64,000 bases of DNA from contig OX345637.1 in NCBI GenBank assembly GCA_947044365.1, positions 806,001 through 870,000 of the forward strand. Reading direction: 5' to 3'. The DNA is from Petrosia ficiformis. Taxonomy: Eukaryota; Porifera; Demospongiae; Haplosclerida; Petrosiidae. Within the stretch, counting starts at the first letter, position 1, and each line of letters starts with the position of its first letter. Shown one piece after another: positions 48,201 through 60,155 of this stretch. Under the pieces are notes generated by a model, which saw only the letters and a program-made list of their open reading frames with translations, was not told the origin of the DNA and searched no databases. The position numbers and the translations under genes are program-made.

Positions 48201-48358
48201 CTACAGTTTATAAATACAAGTGTACACAGATAAAAGTCACTGCAAGATCAGTGAAGCAGTATAAAGTAAACTGAACTACAAAAATGGCAATTATAATTGG
48301 TAATCACTATACTTACAGATGTTTTCAGATCCGAAAAGATTAAGAGAATTTTGTTCAT
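42232..48358 (-). CDS. Spectrin-like gene B (9 exons, 450 aa), near-identical to gene A
   Basis: Exons: 48358-48317, 48200-48150, 48072-48045, 46469-46309, 45025-44942, 43951-43715, 43287-42904, 42851-42654, 42399-42232; 1353 nt, same lengths as gene A. No disabling change found. Scattered substitutions include K for R (VKTKFK), T for I (EWETFK) and a C-terminal M to R (CPTRTT). Synonymous and conservative changes dominate, so both copies may be under selection or the duplication is young. The structure is as for gene A: spectrin-like helices and no membrane anchor. Intron 4 carries the young hAT-like insertion at 45332-45742. Confidence 0.8.
45332..45742. mobile_element. 411-bp hAT-like MITE in gene B intron 4
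   Basis: Ends CAGTGGCGTACCTG and CAGGTACGCCCCTG (one mismatch as TIR). TTTACAGA flanks both sides (45324-45331 and 45743-45750). Gene A's intron has the single TTTACAGA at 34984-34991. Starts with the C/G-rich run GCCCGGGCCTACCCGGGCC. Confidence 0.95.
46558..47107. mobile_element. piggyBac-like MITE, copy 3 (gene B intron 3)
   Basis: Same element as 35811-36673, without the nested insert. Followed by TTAA at 47108-47111. Confidence 0.8.
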
Positions 48359-50629
48359 GGTTTTAACCCAGCTGCAGAGAGAGAAACGGCAGACTTGAAT
48401 CAGCAGAGTAGATTATCATGTCAATAGGCTTAGCGTCATGCGTCACGCTCTACGATCCATGGCCACGCCTATAATATGACAACAAATGCAACGTAACTGA
48501 CAGTTACGCGTTTTTCGATACTGATTTTTATTAATTTTGAAGAGACTTTAAATTAAGTGATTTCAGCACTTCTCAGTAGCAGGCATACATTTTTGTATAC
48601 ATTTTTCTATTGAGCTTTTCTCTATTAAGGTATTTAATAAGATAGATGGATAACAAAAGAAATTTATGAACACAGAGAAAGAAACATTCATGCAGAAAGT
48701 TTAGAGACAGCATAAATTGGTGAACAAAAGTGCTTATTCAATTACGATTACAGCAATGACGTTTGTATATGAATCTACTTAGCAGAATGTGTTTTCCTAG
48801 ACACTTGAAAGGTGTGAAGTTATTTTAATTGATGCATGGTTTTGAGTTTGTGAAGGAAAAAAGGAGGAAATGTGTATGTAGAAATTATGCAAGGGGAATA
48901 TTATCAGATGGTATGAATATACTGTTGTGTACAGCAAAAATGTTTATACTGCTAATATTATTAATTCAATAATAGAGTAGAAATTAGCAAAAGAATGTAA
49001 GAAAGCATTCTAAACATGTTATTTGAACAACAAACACGCTAAAAATGATATACAATGCCATGCAATTAGAAACTACTGTGTATGAGTCTTGTTTGGAGGA
49101 ATTAGGTTGACCTAGAATGAAGTACTAATAGAACTTGTTTTAGGTATATCATAGACTTAAATGTAAAAAGGGAATTAATGTATGCAATGACTTTATATGG
49201 TATACATAAGGCGGGAAAATAGCTGAAGTGGAGAGACACTCAGCTGAATTTGGTTAGTGGACATTATAAAATGCTCTTCCTCAACTTGTTCCAGTAGCTC
49301 AAATGACAGAGCATCCAATTAGTGTTCCTTGGTTGAAATCCCAGCTGGTCCAAGTTTTATTCTGGACATGCATGTTTTTCTAAATATAATAATTCAGAAT
49401 ATATCAAAAATTCCATCCATGCAAGTTATATAATTATTAGAAGTTCATGATCAATGGTAGTCAGAGGTAGAAAAATTGGAAACAAAAACTATATTTCAGT
49501 ATGAGTTTAATTATTGTGGCACAAAATGGAAATTTGAACAGTTTTTAATGTCTATATAATTATTATGTAGCAACTTTTAGTGAATCAACCGTTTATACTA
49601 TTTGGGAATTTATTGGTTGAGATAATTTGCAAAACATGTTTTATGAACTAATAACTAATTGTGTCAACAATATTATGTAATATCCCTTAATATAGATCAG
49701 ACATTACATGTACAGTGAATTTGACTGGAAGATTTTGAGTGCAGACATTGTATATACCTTCAATTTGCAAATTATACTGTTGCGTTTCTGATTAGCGTTT
49801 CGGCTACATGGGACTTTACAATAGCTATAGGCAAACCGGTTTTAATGAGTACTTCAGAAATGGAAGTATTGCTATCATCTGATGTGAAGGATAACAATAC
49901 TTTGTAACCTGCCTGTTTAGCTAGTAAGGTTTATTTCAGTATACATTCATTAACTTGGTGAACTTACAGAGAGCAATGTAGATTGAAGCTGATCTGTATA
50001 ATTCAATGGAGGTATCTTGCCCAGTGCTGGACGAGCAGCAAGATAAGTTCTTGTGGTATGTTTGTTAATGGCCTCATGCATTGCAGGATGGTTATCCACT
50101 AATCCATTATGTATGTGCAAACGTAATACACAATAAGTATAACAAACACATCGTCAGTAAAACACTAGTACTTCAAACAGCAACCTACAAAATTAAATTA
50201 GTTATCTGTTGGGTGCAGTACTAATATAGGTGAGATATGTAAAACACACAAAAGGATTTTCAATGGTACATGGAGCACTTCAAAAGGTGTTAAACAAACA
50301 CCTAAATTTTAACTGTGCGTGCGTGCAATTAAGAATAGAAGTGACTACGGTATTTTACATGGAAATAAATAATTATTATTATTAAAAAATGACAGTACAT
50401 AAATATTCAACAATGCACATGTTAGCTCAATATAGCTAATTATATTAATTAACAAATTATAATAATTATGATAATTATAAAAATAGCTACACATATTATA
50501 ATACAATAATTGTAAAATTATAATCATATTTTACTAACACATTTGTAGCCGTTAAAAACGTTGACAACGACACTTAAAAACAAAGACATTGATGAAATAT
50601 GAAAAATTGAAAAAGTAAAGTGTTATATT
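48359..50629. other. Intergenic between genes B and C
   Basis: 48359-49555 is the segmental copy of the gene A upstream side, including a tRNA-like stretch at 49288-49352. 49556-50629 is unique and holds two exons of an unrecognised minus-strand protein (49772-50098). Confidence 0.6.
49772..50098 (-). CDS. Two 3' exons of an unrecognised protein
   Basis: Exon 50098-49968 (131 nt, acceptor ag, donor gtaagt, phase 1 in, phase 0 out) codes DNHPAMHEAINKHTTRTYL ... TDQLQSTLLS. Exon 49912-49772 (141 nt, acceptor ctaaacag) codes AGYKVLLSFTSDD ... AETLIRNATV then TAA. Splice phases fit and the protein composition looks real, but no family is recognised. No upstream exon was found before gene C's last exon at 50630, so the model is incomplete. 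Not related to the spectrin-like family by eye. Could be a small gene starting at the internal ATG (CAT GAG GCC) or a relic. Confidence 0.45.
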
Positions 50630-53600
50630 TCAATCATGAAAAACCAGCAAAGACCCTATTATGACATACATAAAGGGAGGAAGATATCTGACGAAATAAT
50701 GCATGAGTCCTTTTATTGCAGGAAAGAATCGAGCTTGATTACGTACTTCAACTGCTTTCTCAATTACTTTAATATGGTCAGCCATTTTGCTGATCTTGTC
50801 CTCTAAGATGAGTAAACGTTTTTCCCGTTCTTCTATCTGACAGGTAAAATATATATTATAATTATGTATTTGTAATAGATTAGTATATAATTATAGGGTT
50901 AATAATGTGGAAATGAAGAAACTGTTAGAGGAAGTGAAGAGAATCATAAATAGAAGATTCATAATTAGCTTTATACCTTCTGTAAAGATACTTCATATCG
51001 ATGTTCCAACTTTTGTTTAAGTTTTTCACATTTATTTCTGAGTTTTTCGCAACATTCAACAAATGTCTTAACAACTTCATGGTTCTGTCTGAGATCTTGT
51101 GTCAGATGCCCTTCAAGAGACAGACGTAACTGTTCAAGAGAATAGTCCTTGCTTTTAACTTCATTTAATAAATGCTATATATTTTGAGAGAATGTAAAGT
51201 TTATGTAATAATTATGTTTGTGTACCAAATTCTGAAGTACAGGGAAAATGAAAACCAAAAATTAGTATAGGCAATCTTGGCAACTAACAGATCCCCAGGT
51301 AAAATTTATGTGTAAAAATATTTTGTGTTTAATTACTGTTGTACTTTATGTAAAAATAAAACCTATAATACTGTGAAGCTCCACCTCCTATAATTATATA
51401 ATAATAAGTAACATTTCGCATTAAGTGGTACTTGGGTGGACCAATAAAAGTCTAGATTAGTTATTATCTAATTTCGAACTTTATTGAACCCCACAATTGT
51501 GTGCTATTATATTACTTAATGCTCTGTAAAGAATGTTTTAGTGTCTATCACTTGTGTGTTTGGTCACATTTTAAGGTATCTATGCATTAAGTATTCTTAA
51601 GTGTGCATACGCTGCTTAAAAAATGAGATCAGGTGACAAGAATATGAAATGTAATTGGTTCAATGTCACGTGGTATACTCTAATATAATAATAATAATAA
51701 TAATCATTATCAAGAAGCAATGAGACCAAAGTCTCCTGAAAGGGTATATTTCCCTAATCACAGAAGAAATATAACCCTTATCACAGAAGTGAGATAATTG
51801 GTGATTTCATATTGAAACAGTTAATGTAATAATATTTTATATACCTTGTATCTTTCAGAAAGTATTCCATTATTTTTTCCTGATCTCTCCAGCTCTCTTT
51901 CTCTTTCTTCCACATCTTTAATCTCTTGAGTAATATTATCCTTCCAGCGATCTAAGTCATTGTAGATTTCTATCATATTCTCCCAAGGCTTTTTATCAGT
52001 AGCGAAAGTGTGCATTTTCATTCTAAATTCCTCCCATTGCTCTTTTGCAACAGAAAATGTAGTTTGGTATTTCAAGCTCTCAGGATCTGCCTTGACCCCT
52101 AAAGACAATACATGTTTGTCATGATTATGTTGCAAGTACTGGAAGTCTTTCGATTTTTCTGTTGATTCTATTTCAATCACCTAATAATAAAGAATAGTTA
52201 TGAAAAGCATGACTTTACACATATAAAATTATGAACTATAGTTATATAGTGGCGACTGGACCATGCTCCATGCATAGATTATGAAAAGAATGAAGTGTAT
52301 AGCTATGTCAATACTAAGAGTATACTCTTAAAGGGAGTAAAATTACATTCATATTTTTTTTGCAGGAATGTATCCATGACAGATTAGTTAAAATTGTGAG
52401 CACTTTATTGTACGATATTTCCTAATAATAACCATACTCACTTTATGTCTTTCCAGTACATGCTTGAAGTCAGTTAAAAACAGATAAAAACATGTAATTT
52501 TCTTCAGTTCTTCTTGGGCTTTGTCTAACCAAGTAGAAAATTTATCTAGTCTGTATTTGAAAATTTCCCAATCTCTGATCCTCTCTGGAATTTGGTCAGT
52601 AATCTCATTAGCCTGTTTTAGTAATTTCATATACTCTTTCTGTATTTCTTTCATCTGATTAGTCAATGTCTGAGGAATCTATTGAATGAGTGCAATAGGC
52701 CATGAATGCATAGACACACATAATGAGTCATCCATCAATACCATTTTTTGGAGTGAAATAATGTTTGACATGTAATAAAGATAATTGTGTAGTAGAATAA
52801 TTATATTTAATGCATGCTGGATAAGAAAGCCAATATACAGCACACGTAAAGCAAGTGCCAAATGGTTTCTGACACCACACTTCAGGTATATACTCTATAG
52901 TGTACAAGTGCAATTTTAGAATTATCTGCATAAGTGAATAAAATGCTAGAGCACTCATTTACAATGCAGAACATACATAATACAGGATTGTTGATACAGT
53001 TTATGAATAATTAAATGAGTAATTCCCTTTGATGTTAAGACGCTCTAATGAGAGATGTATATCGTATAACATCGTATGAACCAGGATTTATTTTGTATAG
53101 ATCACGATTTGTACAGTGGAAACCACAACCAATGTGCAGTGTTATTGTGGGTTCACTTCCTAAAGACAAAATTTGGCAGTAAACTAGCTATGAATTAAAT
53201 GTTATGACTGAGCAGATTCAATTATGAATATGATCATGACTCAGCAAACTGAAATATAGTTTATAATGGTTATACACTGGATTGATGCTATTTAGAATCC
53301 CTTGTGCTTCACCTAAATAGCGTGAATCCCTCCAAGAAGGAATACTGAAGTTTAAGTATGGTGAAGCCAAGTAGGGTTCACTTATAATACCCTCAAGTAA
53401 CGTTGTAATATGTAGTATTACACAGTATACATGTATATAGCATATATAAATACATGTCTGTATGAAAATTATAACAATGTCTGTAGGTCTATCCTTTCTG
53501 TCTCCTGTCAGTAAGTATGTCTATACACACATGTGCCTGTAACTTATAGATCTTCACCTGTACTCTTGGATCTTTATCATACTTCTTGTATAAGTTATTT

Positions 53601-55690
53601 AGTCTTTTGATTGCTTCATTACATTCTGTCTGACACACTCTCTATTGTATGAATGTATTTTAAATAACCTTCGCAAACAATACAATATGAATAAGAAATT
53701 CCCCTTTAAATTAAGCAATGTAGAAACTGAATAATTATATCACAGTAAACTTTGAACCGTTGTATGCAATTTCTGAATGCATAATATGATTATAATTATA
53801 CCTCATTAAATGTGATTGGCATGCATACATTTCAACTTTGGGTGTTGTTCAATTCAACTTATTAAAATATAATGCCCATACTATACTATTACAGATGTTA
53901 TTGATAAAGGGAAAGCACCTTACTATCAAACTATATTTGTATAGCTTCTGATTAGCATACCACACAAAGTTAACATAACCTCATCTTGTGGGTATTTTTA
54001 TAGTGCAAACATAAGCAATTAAAATGCAATTATCGACTAAAATTGATACAACTTATATTCATACATTCAACTGACTTTAACGTATAATATTGGTATGTTA
54101 ATAAATATTACTACATCGAAATACATATAGTTAGTCTAATGTTTATGAATACCTCTTTTTCTCTCCACTGAGTGTGTTCTTGTAGGAGGATAGCAGATTG
54201 AGGGAGATGATGTGATAAATGGTCAAGGTACTTATTCATAGAAACAGTACATTCCTGTATTTGTTTCTCTAATGCAATGATTGCATTAAGTTGTATAACA
54301 TTTTGCCTGAAAGCAGATATAGCACGACTCCACTCTATAGTGTGTTAGGTTTTAATTAGTGTTTGGTGATGTACTATTATGTATTATTATAATAAGCAAT
54401 ATTTGAGAAAATAAGAGGTGCTATCTAATTTTGACAGCTATTTAATATTTGTTATATACTCTATATAAGCTAGCTTATAGTGGTTGTACATGTAGGAACC
54501 AGGGCATTGGAATTGAAATTTTTGAATTGGAAGAATTTTCCACTTTTAGTGTGAATTGGTGTGGAATTATGAATTGGCAACTGATGCTATCCAATGAATG
54601 AGAATGGTTTGCTTGGAATGGTACAATTCCAGAGCAATTCCATTGTTGAAAAGGAACATACATGTATTGTATGTGATAACATTTAATGTTAGTATTATTA
54701 CAGTCCTTGACTGTTGAATTCTATTTGTGCTAAAATTCATTGAAATTTCCTGGGAATGGTGTTGATTTACATGGAATTGTAGTGGAATTCATGATACTAC
54801 CTGCAGTAATTGAAACGGTATTGGAATTTCCTTAAATTTAAAATTACTTTACTGGAGTTGAATTGAAGCATTTGTAATATGAATTTGAATTGAATCATTC
54901 CACATCTTGACTTCAATTCCAATGCCCTAGTAGGAACATGTTTCTTACTAATATAAACTTCACTCATTGATTTTTATACCGAAGATGGGATAGTAGAGTT
55001 TATTTATACAAGCTCAAAGTAACATTTACTTGCTAAGCTAATATTTACATAGATACACCCAATTGACACTAATATTCATATTCAATAAGTGCATTCCTAC
55101 AGAGTTCATGCTACAATGAATATAATTAGCAATTATAATTACGTTGGCAGGAGAAAATAAAAGATTTCAACACATATTCACAGAAATTTAAATATAAAAA
55201 TAAAGGTGAAAAAAAAAAAATGTGTCGCCATTGTCTAGGCTACACTATACTACTGTAATAATTAACATTGCAAGAAAACCATAACTGTGTGTTAATTTGC
55301 ATATTTTAAATGGTGTACATGTACAGGTGTGTGTATTTTGTCATGCATGGTAGTGCATTATATACCTTGTGATGTTTTCTTTATAAACACAGGATCAACA
55401 TAAGAAATTGGCTACAATAGATATAGATATATATATAGTACAGTGACCATACACATGAGCTACTTGCCTTTGAAACATTGATATAGTGTGGTTTTTTAGT
55501 TGTGCTACAGCTCCAGAGCTAAACAGAAAGTAAATATCAGTAGTCAAGTAAAATGCTGTAGAAACTATGTGTATAACTAACTAAATATATATATATATAT
55601 ATATATATAAATATAAGTATTATATATTATATATAATTATACACTTACAGTTTCATCTAGTACAGCAAACATAGAGTGTAACGAAGACAT
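50630..55690 (-). CDS. Spectrin-like gene C (9 exons, ~449 aa, tail-anchored)
   Basis: Exons 55690-55649, 55518-55468, 55378-55366 (or to 55393), 54334-54153, 53641-53558, 52678-52442, 52180-51845, 51174-50977, 50836-50630. The third exon is uncertain: a 28-nt exon as in the paralogues would lack an AG acceptor, and a 13-nt version has one; both keep frame. The donor after exon 2 is GC (AAG/gcaagt). Spectrin-like helices as in genes A/B (RDWEIFKYRL, STWLDKAQEELKK, KKPWENMIEIYND). The last exon differs: a coiled coil (EEREKRLLILEDKI) then PPFMYVIIGSLLVF near the end, a short C-terminal hydrophobic anchor with only HD after it. So it probably sits on a membrane with the helices in the cytosol. 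Confidence 0.75.
51425..51508. repeat. Hairpin repeat in gene C intron
   Basis: Copy of 41137-41219: CCAATAAAAGTCTAGATTAG and CTAATTTCGAACTTTATTG around TTATTAT. Confidence 0.7.
54500..54929. mobile_element. 430-bp hAT-like MITE with GGAATTG-rich body (gene C intron 3)
   Basis: Starts CAGGGCATTGGAATTGAA, ends TTCAATTCCAATGCCCTA. GTAGGAAC flanks both sides (54492-54499 and 54930-54937). The interior repeats GGAATT/GAATTG throughout. Confidence 0.9.
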
Positions 55691-56183
55691 GATTACAACA
55701 CAGCTGCAGAGAGAGATGGATAAGGTTTATTCATAATCAGCAGTGTCAGTTCAGTATTGTTTGTATGCTGCTTCCGTGTAGTTTCCGCTGTATAAAACAC
55801 ACTGATTGCTATCGTAGACAACCCCACCCTCCTACAAAGGTGCAATTCTAGACAGAATTGTTTTTGAGTAACTTGCTATACAGGTTGTATCTGTAGCCTT
55901 CTCCAACAGTTTCTTTGCAATTCTCGTGGCCGATATGTAATATGTAATTAGTCTGGCTGTCTTTCCACAAAGAGCAGGGTATGCCTGATCGTGACTAAAT
56001 ATGCAAATATGTAATCATTATAAAAAAAGGAATAGGTACAAAAAAACTAACATTTCACACATACATAAAAATTACTAATCAGAGCATATACATGTAATAT
56101 ATGTGTGCATTGAGTTAGGCTAAAGCATGTGAGTTCACAAACTGAGTATTGTTATATATAGCCAATACAACTATCTGACTAGT
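55691..56183. other. Intergenic between genes C and D
   Basis: Short spacer. 55940-56160 (TAATTAGTCTGGCTGTCTTT) is repeated beside gene E at 63180-63400, showing that the D and E 3' ends were duplicated with flank. Confidence 0.6.
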
Positions 56184-59100
56184 TCAAAAAATTAATTTTA
56201 GTGAAGAGTTATTTTGGTTATCAGCAACAATTGTAAATTGTAGAAACGACAGGTGTTCATAATTATGAAAGAGCTGGTATCGAGCAGGGCAATCCAAACA
56301 ATAAACAGCTATTAACAGTCCTATGATAACTAAGAATATTGGACAAAATAATAATAGACAAAATCGGAAACACTGTTTGACAGTAGTTTGCAGTTGTTTC
56401 GAAGCTGTAGTGTCAATCACATATATTTTTCCTTCCATCTTACGGGAAAAGAAAAGAACTATGGTTATATAGGCAATATATCGACTAAGCTAATAAAATG
56501 ATGCATTAGTGGATGGATGGATGGATGGATAGATAGATAGATCAATAGATTGATAGACAGATAGATAGATTGATAGATAGATAGATCAATCATTAGACAT
56601 AATTATACAGATACACTGAGGGAAAATATAACCTGTAGTTTAATTTGATCAAACTCATCTCCCAGTTTTCTACAACGTCTTACAAAGTCAATCACAACTC
56701 CATGCTCATCTTGGGACAGATACCACAAATCAATAGACTTGTATAGTTGTTCAAGAGTACATTGTTTCCCAATTACTTCATTTAACAGGTGCTATTTGGT
56801 GAGAAAAACAGTAATGACAAAATCATGTACATAAAACACAAGAAATAATAAACATTCAGTAGTAGTGTTGTTTTAGTTAACTACATCTAAGACTAAAACC
56901 CCTTTTAATTAGTCACATTCCCTTTCAGCAAGACAAGCGACTTTTAGTTTACTAAACCTAAAACGCTTTTAGTAAGCCTAAAATTGTTTTACTAATATTT
57001 TCATAAGCTAACCAATCATAATACTTATAACTATAACTAAAAGTAGTGAGTATTATAATACTGAAACAATACTAGTGTCTACTCAATGTGTATGTACTTT
57101 AGCTGTGAAGTAAACATTGCATACCAAACCAAATGACATGATTACTTTGTATTTTTGTGTGGTTGGTTCAACACTTCTTCCCAATTTCTTTAGCTCTTTC
57201 TCCCTTTTCTCCACATCTATAATCTCTAGTATTAGTTCATCCTTCCAATGTTCCAAGTCATGGTAGAGATCTATCATTTTCTTCCATGCCTCTACAAGAG
57301 TAGAGAAAATCCTGACTGTCTTTTTACATTCCATCCAACGTTCTGTTATCATAGAAAATCTGGCTCGATCTGGTTGCAAAATCTTATCATATTCTTGCTC
57401 TGCAATGTTTGGGGAAAATAAGTGTTTTTGATTGCCACTTAGCAAGTACTGGAAATCTTTATCATTAGCAATCACTTCTGTTTCAATTACCTATTAAATA
57501 TAAAATGGAGAGGACTTAACATACCTCCATGTTGTTTAATTCATTGCATGTGTAGCACTAAAACATAAGAATAACTACATTTCTCAAATTAGCATTAGCT
57601 TTATATAGTATATACTACTAATAATAAATATATCTCCACATACATTAAATATAATCCAGCCATGAACACATCCATCCAGATATACATCTGTCAATCTATG
57701 AATACATGATATTCATCCATTCATTCGACTGTCTTCCATATTATGGTCCATTCATCAATCCATCCATGTATTAAAGGCATACATCCCCCCCAATCAAGAA
57801 TAAATATTTTCTGGCTTGTGGGTTTAGGAAATTTGACTTGTGATGTTTCTAAAATATCTATATATATAATAATACTCACTTTATAATGATCGAGAACAGG
57901 TTGGAAATCAGTTAAAAACAGATGGAAAGAAGTCATCTCCTTCAGTTTTCCTTGCGTGCAGACCAACCAATTTGAAAATTTATCCCGTGCACGTTTAAAA
58001 CATTGCCAATCTTCAATTCTCTCTGAAATATCACTAGCAAGATGAACAGCTTGTAGTAATAATGTTTCATATTTGCTCTTTAACTCTCCTGTCTGAACAG
58101 TCAAATCTTTTGGAATCTATAATTATATAAGTTACATGAAATGTATATTATTATGGATGCATAATAGTCTTGGCTTCTGTTTGGGGCTTGTTCCAAAGTT
58201 TGTCTATAGCTCTATCTGTCTGTCTGTCTGTCTGTCATCTATCTCTAATGTCTCACTTGTACTGTTGAGTTTTCTTCATACTTCTGATAAACCTCTGACA
58301 ACTTTTGGATTGCTTTATTACACTCTGTCTGACACACCTTCTAATAAAGGATTATTTATGATAAATATGAAAGACTAATCCTTTATTTTTTTAGATGGTG
58401 ATAAGAATTTTATAAATTGCCTGGTGTGTGATATGTGCAGCTATAAAGTATACTACGCATACCTCTTTCTCTTCCCATTTATCTTGTAGTTGCTGAAGAA
58501 TAGGAGACTCTGGGAGAGGTTGCATAAGGTCTAGATGAGTGCTGTACTTGTTCATAGTATCAGTGCAATCCTGTATGTGTTTCTTTAGAGTTGTGATCAT
58601 TACATTTCGATTGTATTGAAATATAGCGTGAATCCATTTGTAATCTGCATTAAAATGAATGCAGCTTTGTGTGTAATATATGATGTACAATACTATTCAA
58701 TGCTTTAAAAAAAAAAATAAGGACATTAATATTATGTAATATATATAAATAATTGTTTATGTCATCGACTGAAGTTGAAAAAACAGTGATAAGCATGTAT
58801 GTTACTAAGTAAATTTGTTTTGCTTGTAAAGTAATATTATTTTGGACCACACATGAAATTCACTAATATTCATATTCAATTATCACATTCCAAATACTAA
58901 TAATCATTTGCTTGTGGCCAATGAAAAAGAGAAAAAATGAAAAAGAGAGCCACAAGCATATGTGCACGTGTCTCTGTTGCAATTGTAAATACACTGATGG
59001 TTATTTTAACCCTCATTTGGTTACATGAGTTTCAATGTAATATACTCTTGAGGTATATTATTGTAACTACTAAATACATTTATCTTTGGAGAACAAAAGT

Positions 59101-59924
59101 TATTTGTTGACAAATTTCATGAATTTGTACTAACAATAACAAATAACACACAAAAAAAACAAATAACAAAATTTATAACAAAATTAATAACATTCATGTA
59201 TATTATACTCAACAAATATAAATATGTACTTTTTGTACTTGTCAGTATAGACGAAAAACAAAAGCTAGCAGTTGTACGATTAGATAACAGGAAAACAAAT
59301 CAGGATTGATTTAATCTCAGGAATTAAGATATTATTGAAACTCTGGTATCCAAATGAGGCTAAAATAACATTTTTACAGTGTAGCCTATGTATTAGTGTT
59401 TTAGTAGTCATGACAGTAATGGTCCCTTTTAGTTTGGTTATAGTTAATTAACAAAATCTATTTTAGGCTTACTAAAGGGGTTTTAGTTTTATAGTTAACT
59501 AATTATAAGTGTCCATTATTGTCAAATTATCACTTTAGTCAGTTATAATATTATATATAATTATGGTTATTGCAGGACCTGTAATTATAGTTTAGTTAAC
59601 TAAAAGAACACTACTACATACATAGATAGTGCATTCCATACCTTGTGATCTTTCCTTCAAAATAACTGTCTATAAAATTGATAATACAAATTTTTTTAAA
59701 ATGAGTGAATGCAAAATTGAAAATGAAACATGCCTTGGAAATTATGCTTGCAGTTGGTTTTGTAGCATAGCCACATGCCTACAGTTGATACAGATTGTGT
59801 AAACGCTATTATTTTCAATCTCGCTGGACTATTGTTATTTATACCAGGAACATCATAGAACAGTTATTATACTTACAATTGCAACTTTTTTAAGGTCATC
59901 AAAAAAGGAGAGAATCCCGCTCAT
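56184..59924 (-). CDS. Spectrin-like gene D (9 exons, 460 aa, C-terminal transmembrane)
   Basis: Exons 59924-59877, 59778-59734, 59669-59642, 58644-58463, 58340-58257, 58116-57880, 57490-57146, 56791-56633, 56438-56184; 1383 nt. The donor after exon 2 is GC (AAG/gcatgt). Helical repeats carry ISERIEDWQCFKRA, SNWLVCTQGKLKE and VEAWKKMIDLYHD. The last exon has a transmembrane segment at about 402-424 (CLLLFCPIFLVIIGLLIAVY) after QTTVKQCFRF, then a 36-residue tail with CLDCP and NNSS. Spectrin repeats, one C-terminal membrane span and a short luminal tail recall KASH proteins, but the tail lacks the terminal PPPT-like motif. The first exon (MSGILSFFDDLKKVAI) is longer than its paralogues by two codons. 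Confidence 0.75.
56513..56590. repeat. (GGAT)n/(GATA)n microsatellite (gene D intron 8)
   Basis: GGATGGATGGATGGAT then GATAGATAGATCAATAG. The same array is at 63736-63800 in gene E, with more GGAT units. Confidence 0.9.
56868..57050. mobile_element. AACTAAAA-type MITE, degraded (gene D intron 7)
   Basis: Starts TAGTGTTGTTTTAGTTAACT and ends CTATAACTAAAAGTAGTG. Rich in CTTTTAGT/ACTAAAAC. Related to 59394-59613 and 62260-62932. Confidence 0.6.
59394..59613. mobile_element. AACTAAAA-type MITE (gene D intron 3)
   Basis: TAGTGTTTTAGTAGTC at one end and GTTAACTAAAAGAACACTA at the other. Target duplication not clear. Lies between gene D exons 4 and 3. Confidence 0.6.
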
Positions 59925-60011
59925 GGTATCTTCAGCTAACAAAAGAGGAAATATAAACACATTCCTGCCACACCCATTGAAATAATTGTGAAATGCCAGT
60001 AATCATTCAGC

Positions 60012-60155
60012 CTGTCTGTCTCTGAAGAACAGGATATTCAGGGAGAGGTTGCATATGGGAATGGGATAAATGAGTGGAGCACTTCTCCACACTAAAACTA
60101 CACTATCTTAGTGAGTTTTTCGTACATTCAATTGTATATATGCAGGAGTCCATTG
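60012..60155 (-). pseudogene. Relic of spectrin-like exon 4
   Basis: Minus reading AG/CAATGGACTCCTGCATAT ... ATGCAACCTCTCCCTGA ... CCTGTTCTTCAG follows gene D exon 4 (TGGATTCACGC ... ATGCAACCTCTCCCAGA ... CCTATTCTTCAG). It has an in-frame TAA and indels. A dead exon of another family copy. Confidence 0.7.

Larger units (their letters stand above)
42050..49555. repeat. Segmental duplication, copy 2 (partner 30735-39465)
   Basis: Collinear with copy 1; see there. All nine exons of gene B match gene A in length. Confidence 0.9.
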
